The notes below the pieces were generated by a model. It was not told the origin of the DNA. It was given only the letters and a program-made list of their open reading frames with translations, and ran no database searches. The translations under genes and the position numbers were made by a program. 36,328 nt of DNA from Mycolicibacter senuensis (GTDB lineage Bacteria > Actinomycetota > Actinomycetes > Mycobacteriales > Mycobacteriaceae): assembly GCF_003284925.1 (NCBI RefSeq), contig NZ_QMEX01000029.1, positions 1 through 36,328 of the forward strand, written 5' to 3'. Shown here piece by piece: positions 1 through 8,518 of this stretch (positions are counted from its first letter, which is position 1; each line of letters begins with the position of its first letter).

Positions 1-785
1 CGGTCAGGGTGATCGAACTCGGGCCCGATGACGACGTGACGCACGTGTTGCGCCGGGCGGCCGATTCCGCCGAGGTGCTGGCGATCGCCGGCGGCGACGG
101 ATCGGTGGCCGCGGCGGCGGGGGTTGCGGTGGAACGCGACCTGCCGCTGGCGGTCTTCCCGGGCGGCACGCTGAACCACTTCGCCAAGGACATCGGCTGC
201 GACACCACCGCCAAAACCGTTGCTGCCGTGGCCGACGGCGACCTGTCTCGCGTCGACGTGGTGCGGTTCAACGATGCGGCGACCGTGGTCAACACCGCCA
301 GCATCGGCGCCTATCCGGCGTTCGTGCGACGGCGAGAACGGTTGCAGCACAAGGTCGGCAAACCATTGGCCAGCGCTTACGCGATGCTGCTGACATTGCG
401 TCGCGAACAGCCGGTGCGCATCGCCTACGACGACAAGACGCTGCAGACATCGCTGTTCTTCCTCGGCAACTCGGTGTATCTGCCGGCCGGCTTCGCTCCG
501 GCCGTCAGGCACCGGATGGACGACGGGTTGTTGGACGTGCGGATCCTCGACGTCGGCCAGCCGTGGTCCGCGCTGCGGATCGCCACGGCCCTGCTGACCG
601 GGCGGCTGCAGCGCAGCCGGCTCTACCACGAGCTTCGGGTTCCCCGATTCCGGTTCACCGCCCTCGACGGTCCGGTCCCGATCGCCCGCGACGGCGAAGT
701 CGACAGCCCTTGCGCCGAAGCTGAATTCACCGTTTGCTATCGCGCGCTGCAGGTTTTTCGGCCACTGCCGCCGGACCGGCGGTGA
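1..785 (+). CDS. Diacylglycerol kinase / YegS-type lipid kinase, C-terminal part (5' end outside window)
   Basis: The reading frame is open to the left edge, so the true start is outside the window; a GTG at position 9 is only the first in-frame start visible. The visible part contains the nucleotide-binding signature GGDGS followed by an Ala-rich helix, and then PGGTLNHFAKDIG, the hallmark of the diacylglycerol kinase catalytic domain (DAGK_cat family). The C-terminal part, with DDGLLDVRILD and ARDGEVD, matches the beta-sandwich lipid-binding half of YegS/DgkB-like kinases. Such enzymes phosphorylate diacylglycerol or related lipids with ATP at the inner membrane face. In mycobacteria this domain is also found fused behind a PAP2 phosphatase domain; whether that is so here cannot be seen. 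The gene converges on the next one across a GC-rich hairpin. Confidence 0.85.
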   Translation, partial: VRVIELGPDDDVTHVLRRAADSAEVLAIAGGDGSVAAAAGVAVERDLPLAVFPGGTLNHFAKDIGCDTTAKTVAAVADGDLSRVDVVRFNDAATVVNTASIGAYPAFVRRRERLQHKVGKPLASAYAMLLTLRREQPVRIAYDDKTLQTSLFFLGNSVYLPAGFAPAVRHRMDDGLLDVRILDVGQPWSALRIATALLTGRLQRSRLYHELRVPRFRFTALDGPVPIARDGEVDSPCAEAEFTVCYRALQVFRPLPPDRR

Positions 786-803
786 GCGGCCAGCCGCGCG
801 GCA

Positions 804-825
804 GGCCGCCCGGCGGTGGGCGGTC
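804..825. terminator. GC-rich hairpin between convergent genes
   Basis: GGCCGCCC (804-811) pairs with GGGCGGTC (818-825), one G.T wobble, six-base loop. It lies between the stop of the lipid kinase (+) and the stop of the PE-PPE gene (-), so it could terminate both. There is no T-run, which is common in mycobacteria. Confidence 0.45.
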
Positions 826-827
826 GA

Positions 828-1808
828 TCAGACCATCGGGAACCAGGCGTCGAGGGTGTCCTCGACGCCGGCCCAGTCGATGCCCATCCAGTCGGTGAAG
901 AAGCCCTCGATGTTGCCGAAGGCGTTGTAGACCAGGGCCACCAGCGAATTGAAGAAGGCCTCCAACGAGGCGCTGTCGAGTAGCCCGTTGCCGAACGCGG
1001 CGAGCCAGGCGCTGAACTGGTCGATGTCACCAGAAATGTCGATGTTGGTGATCAGACCGTCAGTGATGGCCGAGTGGTCGGCGACCTGCTCCGGGGTGAG
1101 CCCCAGGTACATGACGTGCTCGTAGAACAGCCCGAGCATCGAATTGGAGCTCGCGTCGGCGACCGGGTCGCCCGGGAAGGTGTAGATAGTTGCCGCGAAC
1201 GCGTCGTTCGGGGTCTGGTTGCCGTTCAGGATCGGCATGTCGAAAAGCCGGTCCCACAGCGTGTCGCTGGTGTTGCCCGGCCAGGTGCCGCTCGCATCGG
1301 AGGGGTCACCGATGAATACGAAGTGCAGTGCCTGCGGGTCGACGCCGTCGTGGGCCAGCTGCGTCATGGCGATCGAGGCGGCCGTGGCGCCCTGCGAGTA
1401 CCCGAACACCCATAGCGGGTTCTCGGCGTCGAAGCCGCCCGGATTGGCGTCGAGTTGGGCGTGCACCGCCCGAACGATCTCCGCGGCCCCGACGAAGCTG
1501 CTGTGGCCCTGCAGGATGAGTTGTGGGGTGGTCAGCACCTGCAGCGGGGCATCACAGACGCCGGCACCGATGACGCACACCGCCGGATCATCGCCGACGT
1601 CGAAGCCCAGCGGCTGCAGGAACAGGTCGGCCGCGGTCTGGGCGAACGTCGCCGACGGGGTGGACAACATGGTCCCGCCGACGAAGATCGCGGTGTCGGA
1701 CAGCAGCGTCACCCGGGCAAGCGTCGTCTGGACGACCGGAGTTCCCACGACGCCCGCGGCGATCGCGCTCGCGACGGCGATCGGAGCGAAAACTTTGGTT
1801 ACGTTCAT
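828..1808 (-). CDS. Secreted PE-PPE-domain serine hydrolase (copy 1)
   Basis: 326 residues. The start is taken as ATG at 1808 because the N-terminus MNVTKVFAPIAVASAIAAGV then forms a signal peptide or anchor; the longer in-frame extension looks unrelated. The mature part matches the PE-PPE domain (PF08237), an alpha/beta serine hydrolase fold: a Cys pair (about 78 and 85), GHSSFVGAAEIV, and the nucleophile elbow GYSQG with Ser138. It lacks the PE or PPE N-terminal domain, so export would use the signal peptide rather than ESX secretion. The C-terminus is Trp/Asp-rich (IDWAGVEDTLDAWFP). It stands divergent to a close paralogue at 2079, sharing a 270-bp intergenic region. Family members hydrolyse short to medium acyl esters; the substrate here is unknown. 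Confidence 0.85.
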   Translation of the reverse strand: MNVTKVFAPIAVASAIAAGVVGTPVVQTTLARVTLLSDTAIFVGGTMLSTPSATFAQTAADLFLQPLGFDVGDDPAVCVIGAGVCDAPLQVLTTPQLILQGHSSFVGAAEIVRAVHAQLDANPGGFDAENPLWVFGYSQGATAASIAMTQLAHDGVDPQALHFVFIGDPSDASGTWPGNTSDTLWDRLFDMPILNGNQTPNDAFAATIYTFPGDPVADASSNSMLGLFYEHVMYLGLTPEQVADHSAITDGLITNIDISGDIDQFSAWLAAFGNGLLDSASLEAFFNSLVALVYNAFGNIEGFFTDWMGIDWAGVEDTLDAWFPMV

Positions 1809-2078
1809 TGCGACACACCTAGGGTTTATGTAGCGGCCCGAACAGCACAGCATGAAGCGCTGATAATCGCATTCTTTCGTGACGAGAGTCAACGGCGACG
1901 CGAACGGCTGGGCACCCGGTGACCGGCGCATCTGCGGCACCACTCCATTGACTTCGCGGCAGCGCCCTTGCCATGATCGCCCTCAGCCGACGCTTTTCGT
2001 TTACTCGCAGAATTTTCAGTTCCAGCGGGCGTGGCGCGCGGCAGTGACTCCATGACGAGCGAACGGGAGCGACCAGTG

Positions 2079-3056
2079 ATGCTGACCAAGGCCTTCGCGC
2101 CGATCGCCATTGCCGGCACCGTGGCCGGCGGGGTGCTCGCCGGACCGCCGGCCTACGCCACGCAGGCCGACATCAACCTGCTGGCCGGCACCGCGTTCTT
2201 CGTCGGCCCCACCACCTTGTCCACCCCGTCGCCGACCTTCGCCCAGACCGCGGCCGACCTGTTCCTGCAGCCGCTGGGTTTCGACGCCGGCGATGATCCG
2301 ACCTCATGTGTGGTCGGCATCGGCGACTGTGACGCGCCGCTGCGGGTGCTGTCCACCCCTGCCCTCGTCCAGCAGGGCCACAGCAGCTTCGTCGGGGCCG
2401 CCGAGATCGTTCGCGCGGTGCACGCCGAGCTCGACGCCAACCCGGACGCCTACGACGCCGACAATCCGCTGTGGGTGTTCGGCTGGTCGCAGGGCGCCAC
2501 GGCCGGTTCGATCGCGATGGCCCAGCTGGCCCACGACGGCATCGACCCGGAGTTGCTGCACTTCGTGTTCATCGGCAACCCGGTCGGTGCCGACACCGTG
2601 TCGCCGGATCTGGGCGGGGCCTCCTCGTCCGACTTCTTCGACACGGGTCTGCTGTCTGGCGTGCAGACCCCCAACGACTGGTTCTCGGTCACCGACTACA
2701 CGATCCCCGGCGACCCGGTCACCGACCCCACCTCCACCTCGGCGTTGGGGCTGTTCTACGAACACATGATGTACCTGGGGCTCACCCCCGACCAGGTGGC
2801 CAACCACATGGCGTCCACCGACGGCACGATCACCGACATCGACATCTCCGGCGATTTCGACCAGTTCGCCGCCTGGCTCAACGCCTGGGGTCACGGCCTG
2901 ATCGACAGCGGCTGGTGGGAAGGCATCTTCTACTCGGTCGTGGCGTTCTTCTACAGCGCGTTCGGCAACATCGAGGACTTCTTCGGCGACTGGCTGGGCA
3001 TCGACTGGGGCGGGGTCGAGGACACCCTCGACTTCTGGTTCCCGGTGGAGCCCTAA
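2079..3056 (+). CDS. Secreted PE-PPE-domain serine hydrolase (copy 2)
   Basis: 325 residues. ATG at 2079 is chosen because CGGGAGC lies 8 bases upstream and MLTKAFAPIAIAGTVAGG then matches the start of copy 1; GTG 2076 directly before it is the alternative. An N-terminal signal peptide (about 1-28) is followed by the PE-PPE hydrolase domain, with the Cys pair in CVVGIGDC, GHSSFVGAAEIVRAVHAELDANP, and nucleophile elbow GWSQG with Ser137. The tail IDWGGVEDTLDFWFPVEP closely matches copy 1. The two genes are evidently duplicates arranged back to back. The stop is 12 bases before the CobW gene, so the two may be co-transcribed. Substrate unknown; a cell-envelope or extracellular esterase/lipase is the family expectation. 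Confidence 0.87.
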   Translation: MLTKAFAPIAIAGTVAGGVLAGPPAYATQADINLLAGTAFFVGPTTLSTPSPTFAQTAADLFLQPLGFDAGDDPTSCVVGIGDCDAPLRVLSTPALVQQGHSSFVGAAEIVRAVHAELDANPDAYDADNPLWVFGWSQGATAGSIAMAQLAHDGIDPELLHFVFIGNPVGADTVSPDLGGASSSDFFDTGLLSGVQTPNDWFSVTDYTIPGDPVTDPTSTSALGLFYEHMMYLGLTPDQVANHMASTDGTITDIDISGDFDQFAAWLNAWGHGLIDSGWWEGIFYSVVAFFYSAFGNIEDFFGDWLGIDWGGVEDTLDFWFPVEP

Positions 3057-3068
3057 CGCGTGTCATAG

Positions 3069-4097
3069 ATGGCTGATCGCACCGCGCCCACCATCCCCGT
3101 CATCGCCCTCACCGGGTACCTCGGGGCGGGTAAGACCACGCTGCTCAACCATGTGCTGCGCGCACCGGAGGCACGAATCGGGGTGATCATCAACGACTTC
3201 GGGGAGCTCAACGTCGACGCCGGTTTGGTCACCGGTCAAGTCGATGAACCGGTTTCCATCGCCGGCGGATGCATCTGCCATCTGCCGGACGAAGGCGGAC
3301 TGGACGAGGCGCTGGCGAAGCTGGCCGATCCGAAGCTCGCACTCGACGCGATCATCGTCGAGGCGAGCGGGGTTGCCGAGCCCACGGCGGTGTCGCGGGT
3401 GATTCGATTCAGCGGGGTGGAACGAATACGGCACGGCGGTGTCGTCGACGTCATCGACGCGGTGGAGCACTTCAACACCGTCGATACCGCGGAGGCTCCG
3501 CCCGCGCGTTACAGTGCGGCTTCGCTGGTGGTGGTCAACAAGCTCGATCGGATCGCCGAGGCCGCCCGCGAGGACGCGCTGCGTCGGGTGCAGGCCCGGG
3601 TACGCGAGCTGAACCCCGATGCTCACGTGGTGGGCGCGGTGGCAGGACGCGTGGATCCCCGGCTGCTCTACGACGTCGACGACGGTGGCGAGTCCGGGCA
3701 GATGTCCTTTCGGGAACTGCTCCTCGACGAGTCCGCCGGCGCCCACGATGAGCACCACGATCACGTGCCTGCGGACGCTGTCACCGTCGTCAGCGACGGC
3801 GCCGTCGACCCGGGACCGCTGATCGACCTGCTCGAGCAGCCGCCGCGGGGTGTCTACCGAATCAAGGGCACGGTCGCGATCGGCAGGCGCCACTACCTTT
3901 TCAACGTCGTCGGCACATCCGTACACGTGACGACCGCCGCCGCGGGCACCGGCGCCAATCACCTCGTGGCGATCGGGACACACCTCGATACCGACGACGT
4001 CCGCGCACGGCTCGAGGAGGTGCTACGCCCGTGCTCGGACAAGGTGGCCGCCGCCGGCATGCGACGCCTACAACGGCTGCGGCAATACAGCATCTAG
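3069..4097 (+). CDS. CobW/COG0523-family metallochaperone GTPase
   Basis: 342 residues. The order is Walker A GYLGAGKTT (16-24), the switch segment INDFGELNVDAGLV, the metal-binding segment GGCICH (Cys68, Cys70, His71), Walker B-like IIVEASGVAEP, G4 motif NKLD, a His-rich stretch DEHHDHV, and a C-terminal CobW_C region (RGVYRIKGTVAIG). COG0523 GTPases insert Zn, Co or other metals into client proteins. Most carry CxCC between the switches; here the third Cys is replaced by His. The gene begins 12 bases after the PE-PPE hydrolase stop, with no recognisable promoter in the gap, so translation may depend on the upstream message. A zinc-homeostasis role is inferred from the family only. Confidence 0.88.
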   Translation: MADRTAPTIPVIALTGYLGAGKTTLLNHVLRAPEARIGVIINDFGELNVDAGLVTGQVDEPVSIAGGCICHLPDEGGLDEALAKLADPKLALDAIIVEASGVAEPTAVSRVIRFSGVERIRHGGVVDVIDAVEHFNTVDTAEAPPARYSAASLVVVNKLDRIAEAAREDALRRVQARVRELNPDAHVVGAVAGRVDPRLLYDVDDGGESGQMSFRELLLDESAGAHDEHHDHVPADAVTVVSDGAVDPGPLIDLLEQPPRGVYRIKGTVAIGRRHYLFNVVGTSVHVTTAAAGTGANHLVAIGTHLDTDDVRARLEEVLRPCSDKVAAAGMRRLQRLRQYSI

Positions 4098-4141
4098 GCC
4101 TGCCCGGGCGCTCGTCGACGGCCGGCGGCACAGTCGGCCCG

Positions 4142-5057
4142 TCAATCCGTTGCGGGGCCGATGAATTCGACGCCCGCACGAATCGCGGGACGATGCCGCA
4201 GGATCCGGAAATGCGCCAGCCGGCCGAGCCCCTGCGTCGTCATCAACCGTGCGCCGGGCCAGGACGCGACGATCTTCTCACTCGTCACATAGGGCGTCTC
4301 GGGGTCATCGGGGTCATGGATCAGTAAGCAGCGGCGGGTAGTCGGTCTTCTCGGCGATCCGGACCATGTTGGTGTCCTCCAGCGACATGCCGATACGGCG
4401 TTCCAGACGCCGGTGCAGGCCGGCGCGTATCCGCCGGCCGAAGCCGTGGCGCGCGGCGAACAGATCCAGGTAGATCGGGAACTCGCCCATCGGCGCGAGG
4501 AATACCAGCCGCCCGACCGTCGCGCCCCATGACGCCGCGAACGCGGTCGCATTGGACCCGAGGGAGTGGGCGACGACCGCGCGGGCCGGCCCGTGCGTAC
4601 GGATCATGGCGGCGACCGCTTCGGCGCACTCGATGGCGGTAGTGCGGCCGGGAGCCAGCGCGCCCGGATCGGACTCGTTGTGGCTGGGCAGGTCGAACGC
4701 GATCACGCGGTGCCCGGATTCGACCAGCGGTTTGATGAACATGCCGAGATGCGGGCGCCGCCCGCCCCAGCCGTGCACCAGGTAGACCGGTGGCCCCTCG
4801 CCCCAGGCCTCGCCGACGATCCGGTGCCCGTTCCAGTAGGCCTCCAGCGGCTCTCCGGGCTTGACGCCGGGCGGCATCCGCAGGCTGGACTCGATGACCG
4901 GTGGGGTGCACCACAGTTCGACGGCCCATCGCGACCCGAGACCCGGCGCGAGTCGCTCCAGTAGCCAGAACATCCGGCGCACCTTGGTGGCCACCGGGGG
5001 CTGGACCCCGGAGCCCTCGACATCGAGAACGGGTTGTGGGTTCGTCGGCTGCACCAC
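4142..5057 (-). pseudogene. Alpha/beta hydrolase interrupted by a single-base frameshift
   Basis: From GTG 5057 the frame gives a typical alpha/beta hydrolase: YLVHGWGGRRPHLGMFI (oxyanion loop), IAFDLPSHNESD, nucleophile elbow AHSLGS, and LVFLAP. It stops early at about 4314 (...DYPPLLTDP). The remaining fold continues one frame over, with LLIHDPDDPETPYVTSEKIVASWPGARLMTT (catalytic Asp strand) and GLGRLAHFRIL (likely His), ending at 4142. Removing one base near 4326-4327 (CTTACTG to CTACTG on the coding strand) restores ...YPPLLLIHDPDDPE. The extra base separates the nucleophile from Asp and His, so the product would be inactive unless the shift is a sequencing error. Substrate unknown. Confidence 0.8.
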
Positions 5058-5131
5058 ACATCGAGAGTAGCGAGGCGATGGCGTTTGTAGCCATCCTCTG
5101 GCTGGTACCGGTCAGATCTGCGCTTCCCGCG

Positions 5132-7168
5132 TCACTTCCAGAACGCGTTCATGGGTTGGGCGTACATGTCGTTGGCGGTGAGCGGGGCCAAAGTTCCAGG
5201 TGCAGAACGCAAGGCGTCCTCGATCGTAGCCATCAGGCTGTACTGGTTGTAGTAGTCGTCGGTGGTGAAGTGACCGGATTGCATTCCCCCGGCGGTCACG
5301 GCGTCCTGGTTGGGGATGACGATCATCGGAACGTGGTTGCCGTCGTTACCGAAGCCCAGCGACAGGTTGTTGTTGTCCTCGTCGAACGTGATGATGATCG
5401 CGTCTCGCTGCGTCGGGTCATTCCACGTCGCCGAGTTTTCGATGGCGGCCACCTCTTGCTGGACGAACTGGTCGCCGACCGCGACGTTGTACTGGTGGTC
5501 CGTGAACTGGGTGGCAATGAACTGGAGAACGCCACTGAGAGTGTCGACCGGTCCCTCCATGTTGTGGTCTTCGTCGGCGGAGATCCACGTGAACGCCGGG
5601 AAGGTGCTCGGGTTCTGCAGGTTGGTAGCCAGGTCCGCCAACGAGAACAGGTGCTGTTGCAGGTAGGCGGAGGTGTTGTCGACGACGTAGTTGAATTGGC
5701 CGAAGGGCGTTCCGACGTCCTGCGGCGTGACGGTGGTACCCGGGGCGATGTCTTGCTGGTAGCCGGCCCACGTGATGCCCGCTTGATCCATTTCCTGCAT
5801 GAGGCTGGGGGCGTCGACGACGGCGGAGGTCGGGTTGTAGTCGATGCCGAAGTCCGATCCACCCATGACCCGGATGTAGTTGGGGTCGCTGGGGTGGCTC
5901 AGCGCGAAGAAGTTGTCCGCGTAACCCTCGGTATTGATCAGGTGGTTTAGGAAGGGCGCGTTGGGACTGCCGACGATGTCCTCGGCGCCCTTGTTCTCCA
6001 TGTAGATCAGGAACACGTGATCCAGGTGGCCGACGTCGGACGTCGGTGTGGTCAGGGATGCCGCGGTGAGGCTCAGATCGCCGACCGTGAAGGACTCATT
6101 GTCGGCGTAGGCGCCGTTGTAGTTGCCCAGGTACAGGTTCTTGTCGACGAAGGTGTCCGTGATCGTCGCGGACGTGGCACCCTCGGGGATGGTCCCGGTG
6201 ATATCGCGATGCTCAAACCCGCTGAAGCCCAGGCGATCCCATACCGTTACCGGTTCCAGTGAGGCGGTGCTGCCAACCACGTCACCGTTGGCGTCGTGGA
6301 AGGTGATCTGCACGTCGGTGTAGGACGGGTTCCACGTTTGGCCGCCGAGATCCGCACTCAGCTGGTAGGGCGTTCCGGCCGCGCCGGTGACATCGACGAC
6401 CTGGCTGATGCTGGATGTGGCAACCGGTCCGCCGCCGGCGAAGTTGGCCCCGTCGCCTGCCGGCGCCGCCGGGAAGCCGAACAGCCCCGTCGCGCCAGGG
6501 AGCGGAAACGATAGCCCCAGCGGGTAATTGACCGGGGCGCCGTAGGGGATCACGGTCGGGGTGCCGGTCTCTGTCCAGCCCGGAATGGTCACCCCGCTGT
6601 AGCCCGACTCGGACGGGTCGGCCAATTCGAAGCTCGGGTTGACCAGCAAATTCTGACTCATCGCCGGCGCGGCCAAGGCGCTGGCAGCGGCGTCACCGAA
6701 GATCAGCCCGCCCCCGACCCCATCAGCGCCGTTGCAGATCAGCCCGCACGCACCGGTCAAGGGATCGAGCTGGTTGAACCAACTATTGATGACGGTATCG
6801 ACCTGCTGACCGAGGGCGCTGTTGATCCAGCCCTGCTCCAGCTCGTGCACCCAGTCATCGGCCGGATTGGTCACCGCTCCCGACCCCACATCGAAGAGCG
6901 AGGCCAGGCCCGTTGTGTCGGCGGCGCCCACGCCGTCGACATCCGGAAGCGCCCCGGAGACGGCGGCCTGATCGCCCAGGGCACCGGTGATCGCACTGAG
7001 GACCTCGTCGATGATCACGTCAAACTCATCGGCACTCGCCTCGGGCGCAGCGGCCAGCAGCCCCAGTGTCGCAAACGCGCCGATCGCGCCGGTCAACTCG
7101 GCGGCACGCCGCCGGCGGCGGAGGGTCGCTTTGCGCTTCTTGGAATTGCTCCCGCGTGGATCAGCCAT
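5132..7168 (-). CDS. Large secreted phosphoesterase (acid phosphatase / phospholipase C superfamily)
   Basis: 678 residues. A strongly basic N-region (KKRKATLRRRRR) precedes a hydrophobic core and an ASA cleavage-like site (about 45-47). Residues about 170-370 look like a beta-sandwich carbohydrate-binding-like module (LLVNPSFELADPSESG ... PGWTETG ... ATITDTFVD), resembling the DUF642/galactose-binding group. Residues about 380-678 form the phosphoesterase domain (PF04185): HVFLIYMENKG at the metal-binding nucleophile region, NFFALSHPSDPNYIRVMGG, ITFDEDNNN and GNHVPMIVIP. Enzymes of this group cleave phosphomonoesters or phosphodiesters outside the cell. A short NGADG-VGGGLIFGD segment (147-159) recalls the linker of mycobacterial PE_PGRS proteins. 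GGAAG-type spacing sits upstream (AAGGAAG before ATG 7168). The 295 bp up to 7463 hold no gene. Confidence 0.85.
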   Translation of the reverse strand: MADPRGSNSKKRKATLRRRRRAAELTGAIGAFATLGLLAAAPEASADEFDVIIDEVLSAITGALGDQAAVSGALPDVDGVGAADTTGLASLFDVGSGAVTNPADDWVHELEQGWINSALGQQVDTVINSWFNQLDPLTGACGLICNGADGVGGGLIFGDAAASALAAPAMSQNLLVNPSFELADPSESGYSGVTIPGWTETGTPTVIPYGAPVNYPLGLSFPLPGATGLFGFPAAPAGDGANFAGGGPVATSSISQVVDVTGAAGTPYQLSADLGGQTWNPSYTDVQITFHDANGDVVGSTASLEPVTVWDRLGFSGFEHRDITGTIPEGATSATITDTFVDKNLYLGNYNGAYADNESFTVGDLSLTAASLTTPTSDVGHLDHVFLIYMENKGAEDIVGSPNAPFLNHLINTEGYADNFFALSHPSDPNYIRVMGGSDFGIDYNPTSAVVDAPSLMQEMDQAGITWAGYQQDIAPGTTVTPQDVGTPFGQFNYVVDNTSAYLQQHLFSLADLATNLQNPSTFPAFTWISADEDHNMEGPVDTLSGVLQFIATQFTDHQYNVAVGDQFVQQEVAAIENSATWNDPTQRDAIIITFDEDNNNLSLGFGNDGNHVPMIVIPNQDAVTAGGMQSGHFTTDDYYNQYSLMATIEDALRSAPGTLAPLTANDMYAQPMNAFWK

Positions 7169-7463
7169 GGCCGGTACTTCCTTAAATAAGGATCTGCGCA
7201 GTCTGATGTGCGTTTAAGGTAGGCCTCACCGTTTGTGTTCAGCAAGAGCTTTCAGCGGTTTGCCAGCCCTCCTGCAGTAAACGCTCCGTGACCCGAGTTC
7301 CTGCGTCCATTGACGTTGAGGCGCAGCGTGAACGACGAACTTCGGGTCTTCGCCCGCCGAACCGTAGCCACGCCAGGCTCCAGCTGGCGAGGCAGGGATC
7401 GGCGGACAACCGATATCGGGCAGAATCCGACCATTTCTCGGACAGCGCTGAAAAGATGCCACC

Positions 7464-8441
7464 GTGAACATATTCGGGACGTTTGCCCACGCCACAGCCG
7501 TTGCCCTGCTCGCCGGCGCCGCTACCGCACCGATCGCGCAGGCCGCGGACACCGGGTTCACCCTGTTGGCTGCCGACGGCCCGCTCGCAGGCAGTCAGTC
7601 GGCGATCATCATCGGAGGAACCGTTGAGCCCACCCCGTCGGTCGATTTCGCGCGGGCTGCCGAGACGCTGTATCTGAATGCGCTGGGCTTCAACAGCGGA
7701 GCGACCGGCTCAACAGTCTGTTATATGGACGGCACCGACCCGTGCAGCGCTCCTTTGCAGATACTGACCACTCCCCAACTGGTGCAACAAGGCCACAGCA
7801 CGCTTACCGGAGCATCGACTTTGGTTCTGGCGGTACAGAATGCCCTGGCTGCGGACCCCGACGCCTACAGTGCTGAGCACCCCCTGACCGTGTTCGGGTA
7901 CTCACAGGGCGCTGCAGTCGGCTCGGTCGCAATGACCCAACTCGCCGCAGCCGGTATTCCCAGCGAGCTGCTGCACTTCGTGTTCATCGGCAACCCCGCT
8001 GTGGCAGACGGCATCTGGCCCAACGTGCTTGCCAGCCTGGAGTCGGTATTGGGTCCGGACCTCACGAACTTCTTCATCAAGCTTTTTGATCTCGAGGACG
8101 TTCTCGGCCTGATCACACCAAATGATCTGTACCCGGCGACCATCTACTCCATCGACAATGACTTCGCCTCGGACTGGCAAGGCAACTTCGAAACCTGGGG
8201 TCTGCTGGGCGAACTCGTGCCCGGCCTCATCCGGCACGGCGAATACCTCGGGCTGACACCCGAACAGATAGCGGACGCGACCACGTCGGTCGACGGCCAG
8301 CTGACATACGTCGACATCTCCGATGACATCGACAACATCGGCGCGGCGGTCAATGCCATTGCAACCGGGGGGCTGTTGAACAGTGGACTGTTCCAGAGTC
8401 TGTTCGACTCGCTGGTGTTCGCGCTGACCGGTTCGTTCTGA
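7464..8441 (+). CDS. Secreted PE-PPE-domain serine hydrolase (copy 3)
   Basis: 325 residues from GTG 7464. The signal peptide NIFGTFAHATAVALLAGAATAPIAQA is followed by a mature start at about residue 28. The PE-PPE domain shows the Cys pair CYMDGTDPC (86-94), QQGHSTLTGASTLVLAVQNAL, nucleophile elbow GYSQG with Ser147, and LLHFVFIGNPAVADG. It is more diverged than copies 1 and 2 and lacks their Trp/Asp-rich tail, ending in LFDSLVFALTGSF. It faces the TetR gene at 8519 across a palindrome. The product is probably an extracellular or envelope esterase; the substrate cannot be read from sequence. Confidence 0.85.
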   Translation: MNIFGTFAHATAVALLAGAATAPIAQAADTGFTLLAADGPLAGSQSAIIIGGTVEPTPSVDFARAAETLYLNALGFNSGATGSTVCYMDGTDPCSAPLQILTTPQLVQQGHSTLTGASTLVLAVQNALAADPDAYSAEHPLTVFGYSQGAAVGSVAMTQLAAAGIPSELLHFVFIGNPAVADGIWPNVLASLESVLGPDLTNFFIKLFDLEDVLGLITPNDLYPATIYSIDNDFASDWQGNFETWGLLGELVPGLIRHGEYLGLTPEQIADATTSVDGQLTYVDISDDIDNIGAAVNAIATGGLLNSGLFQSLFDSLVFALTGSF

Positions 8442-8454
8442 CCGGGAGCATGCC

Positions 8455-8468
8455 GCACCGCGCGGTGC
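8455..8468. terminator. Perfect 14-bp palindrome between convergent genes
   Basis: GCACCGCGCGGTGC is its own reverse complement. It sits 13 bases after the PE-PPE stop and 50 bases from the TetR stop, so it may act as a terminator or protein-binding site. As a hairpin it would have at best a 4-base loop and no T-run. Confidence 0.3.
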
Positions 8469-8518
8469 GTTCGCCGAGGGGATATGGTCGGACACTGGTC
8501 GGGCCGGGACATCGCGCC

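Noticed and set aside
7210..7235. IdeR-like iron box AAGGTAGGCCTCACC upstream of the phosphoesterase
   Set aside because: Too few matches to the 19-bp consensus, outer bases do not fit.
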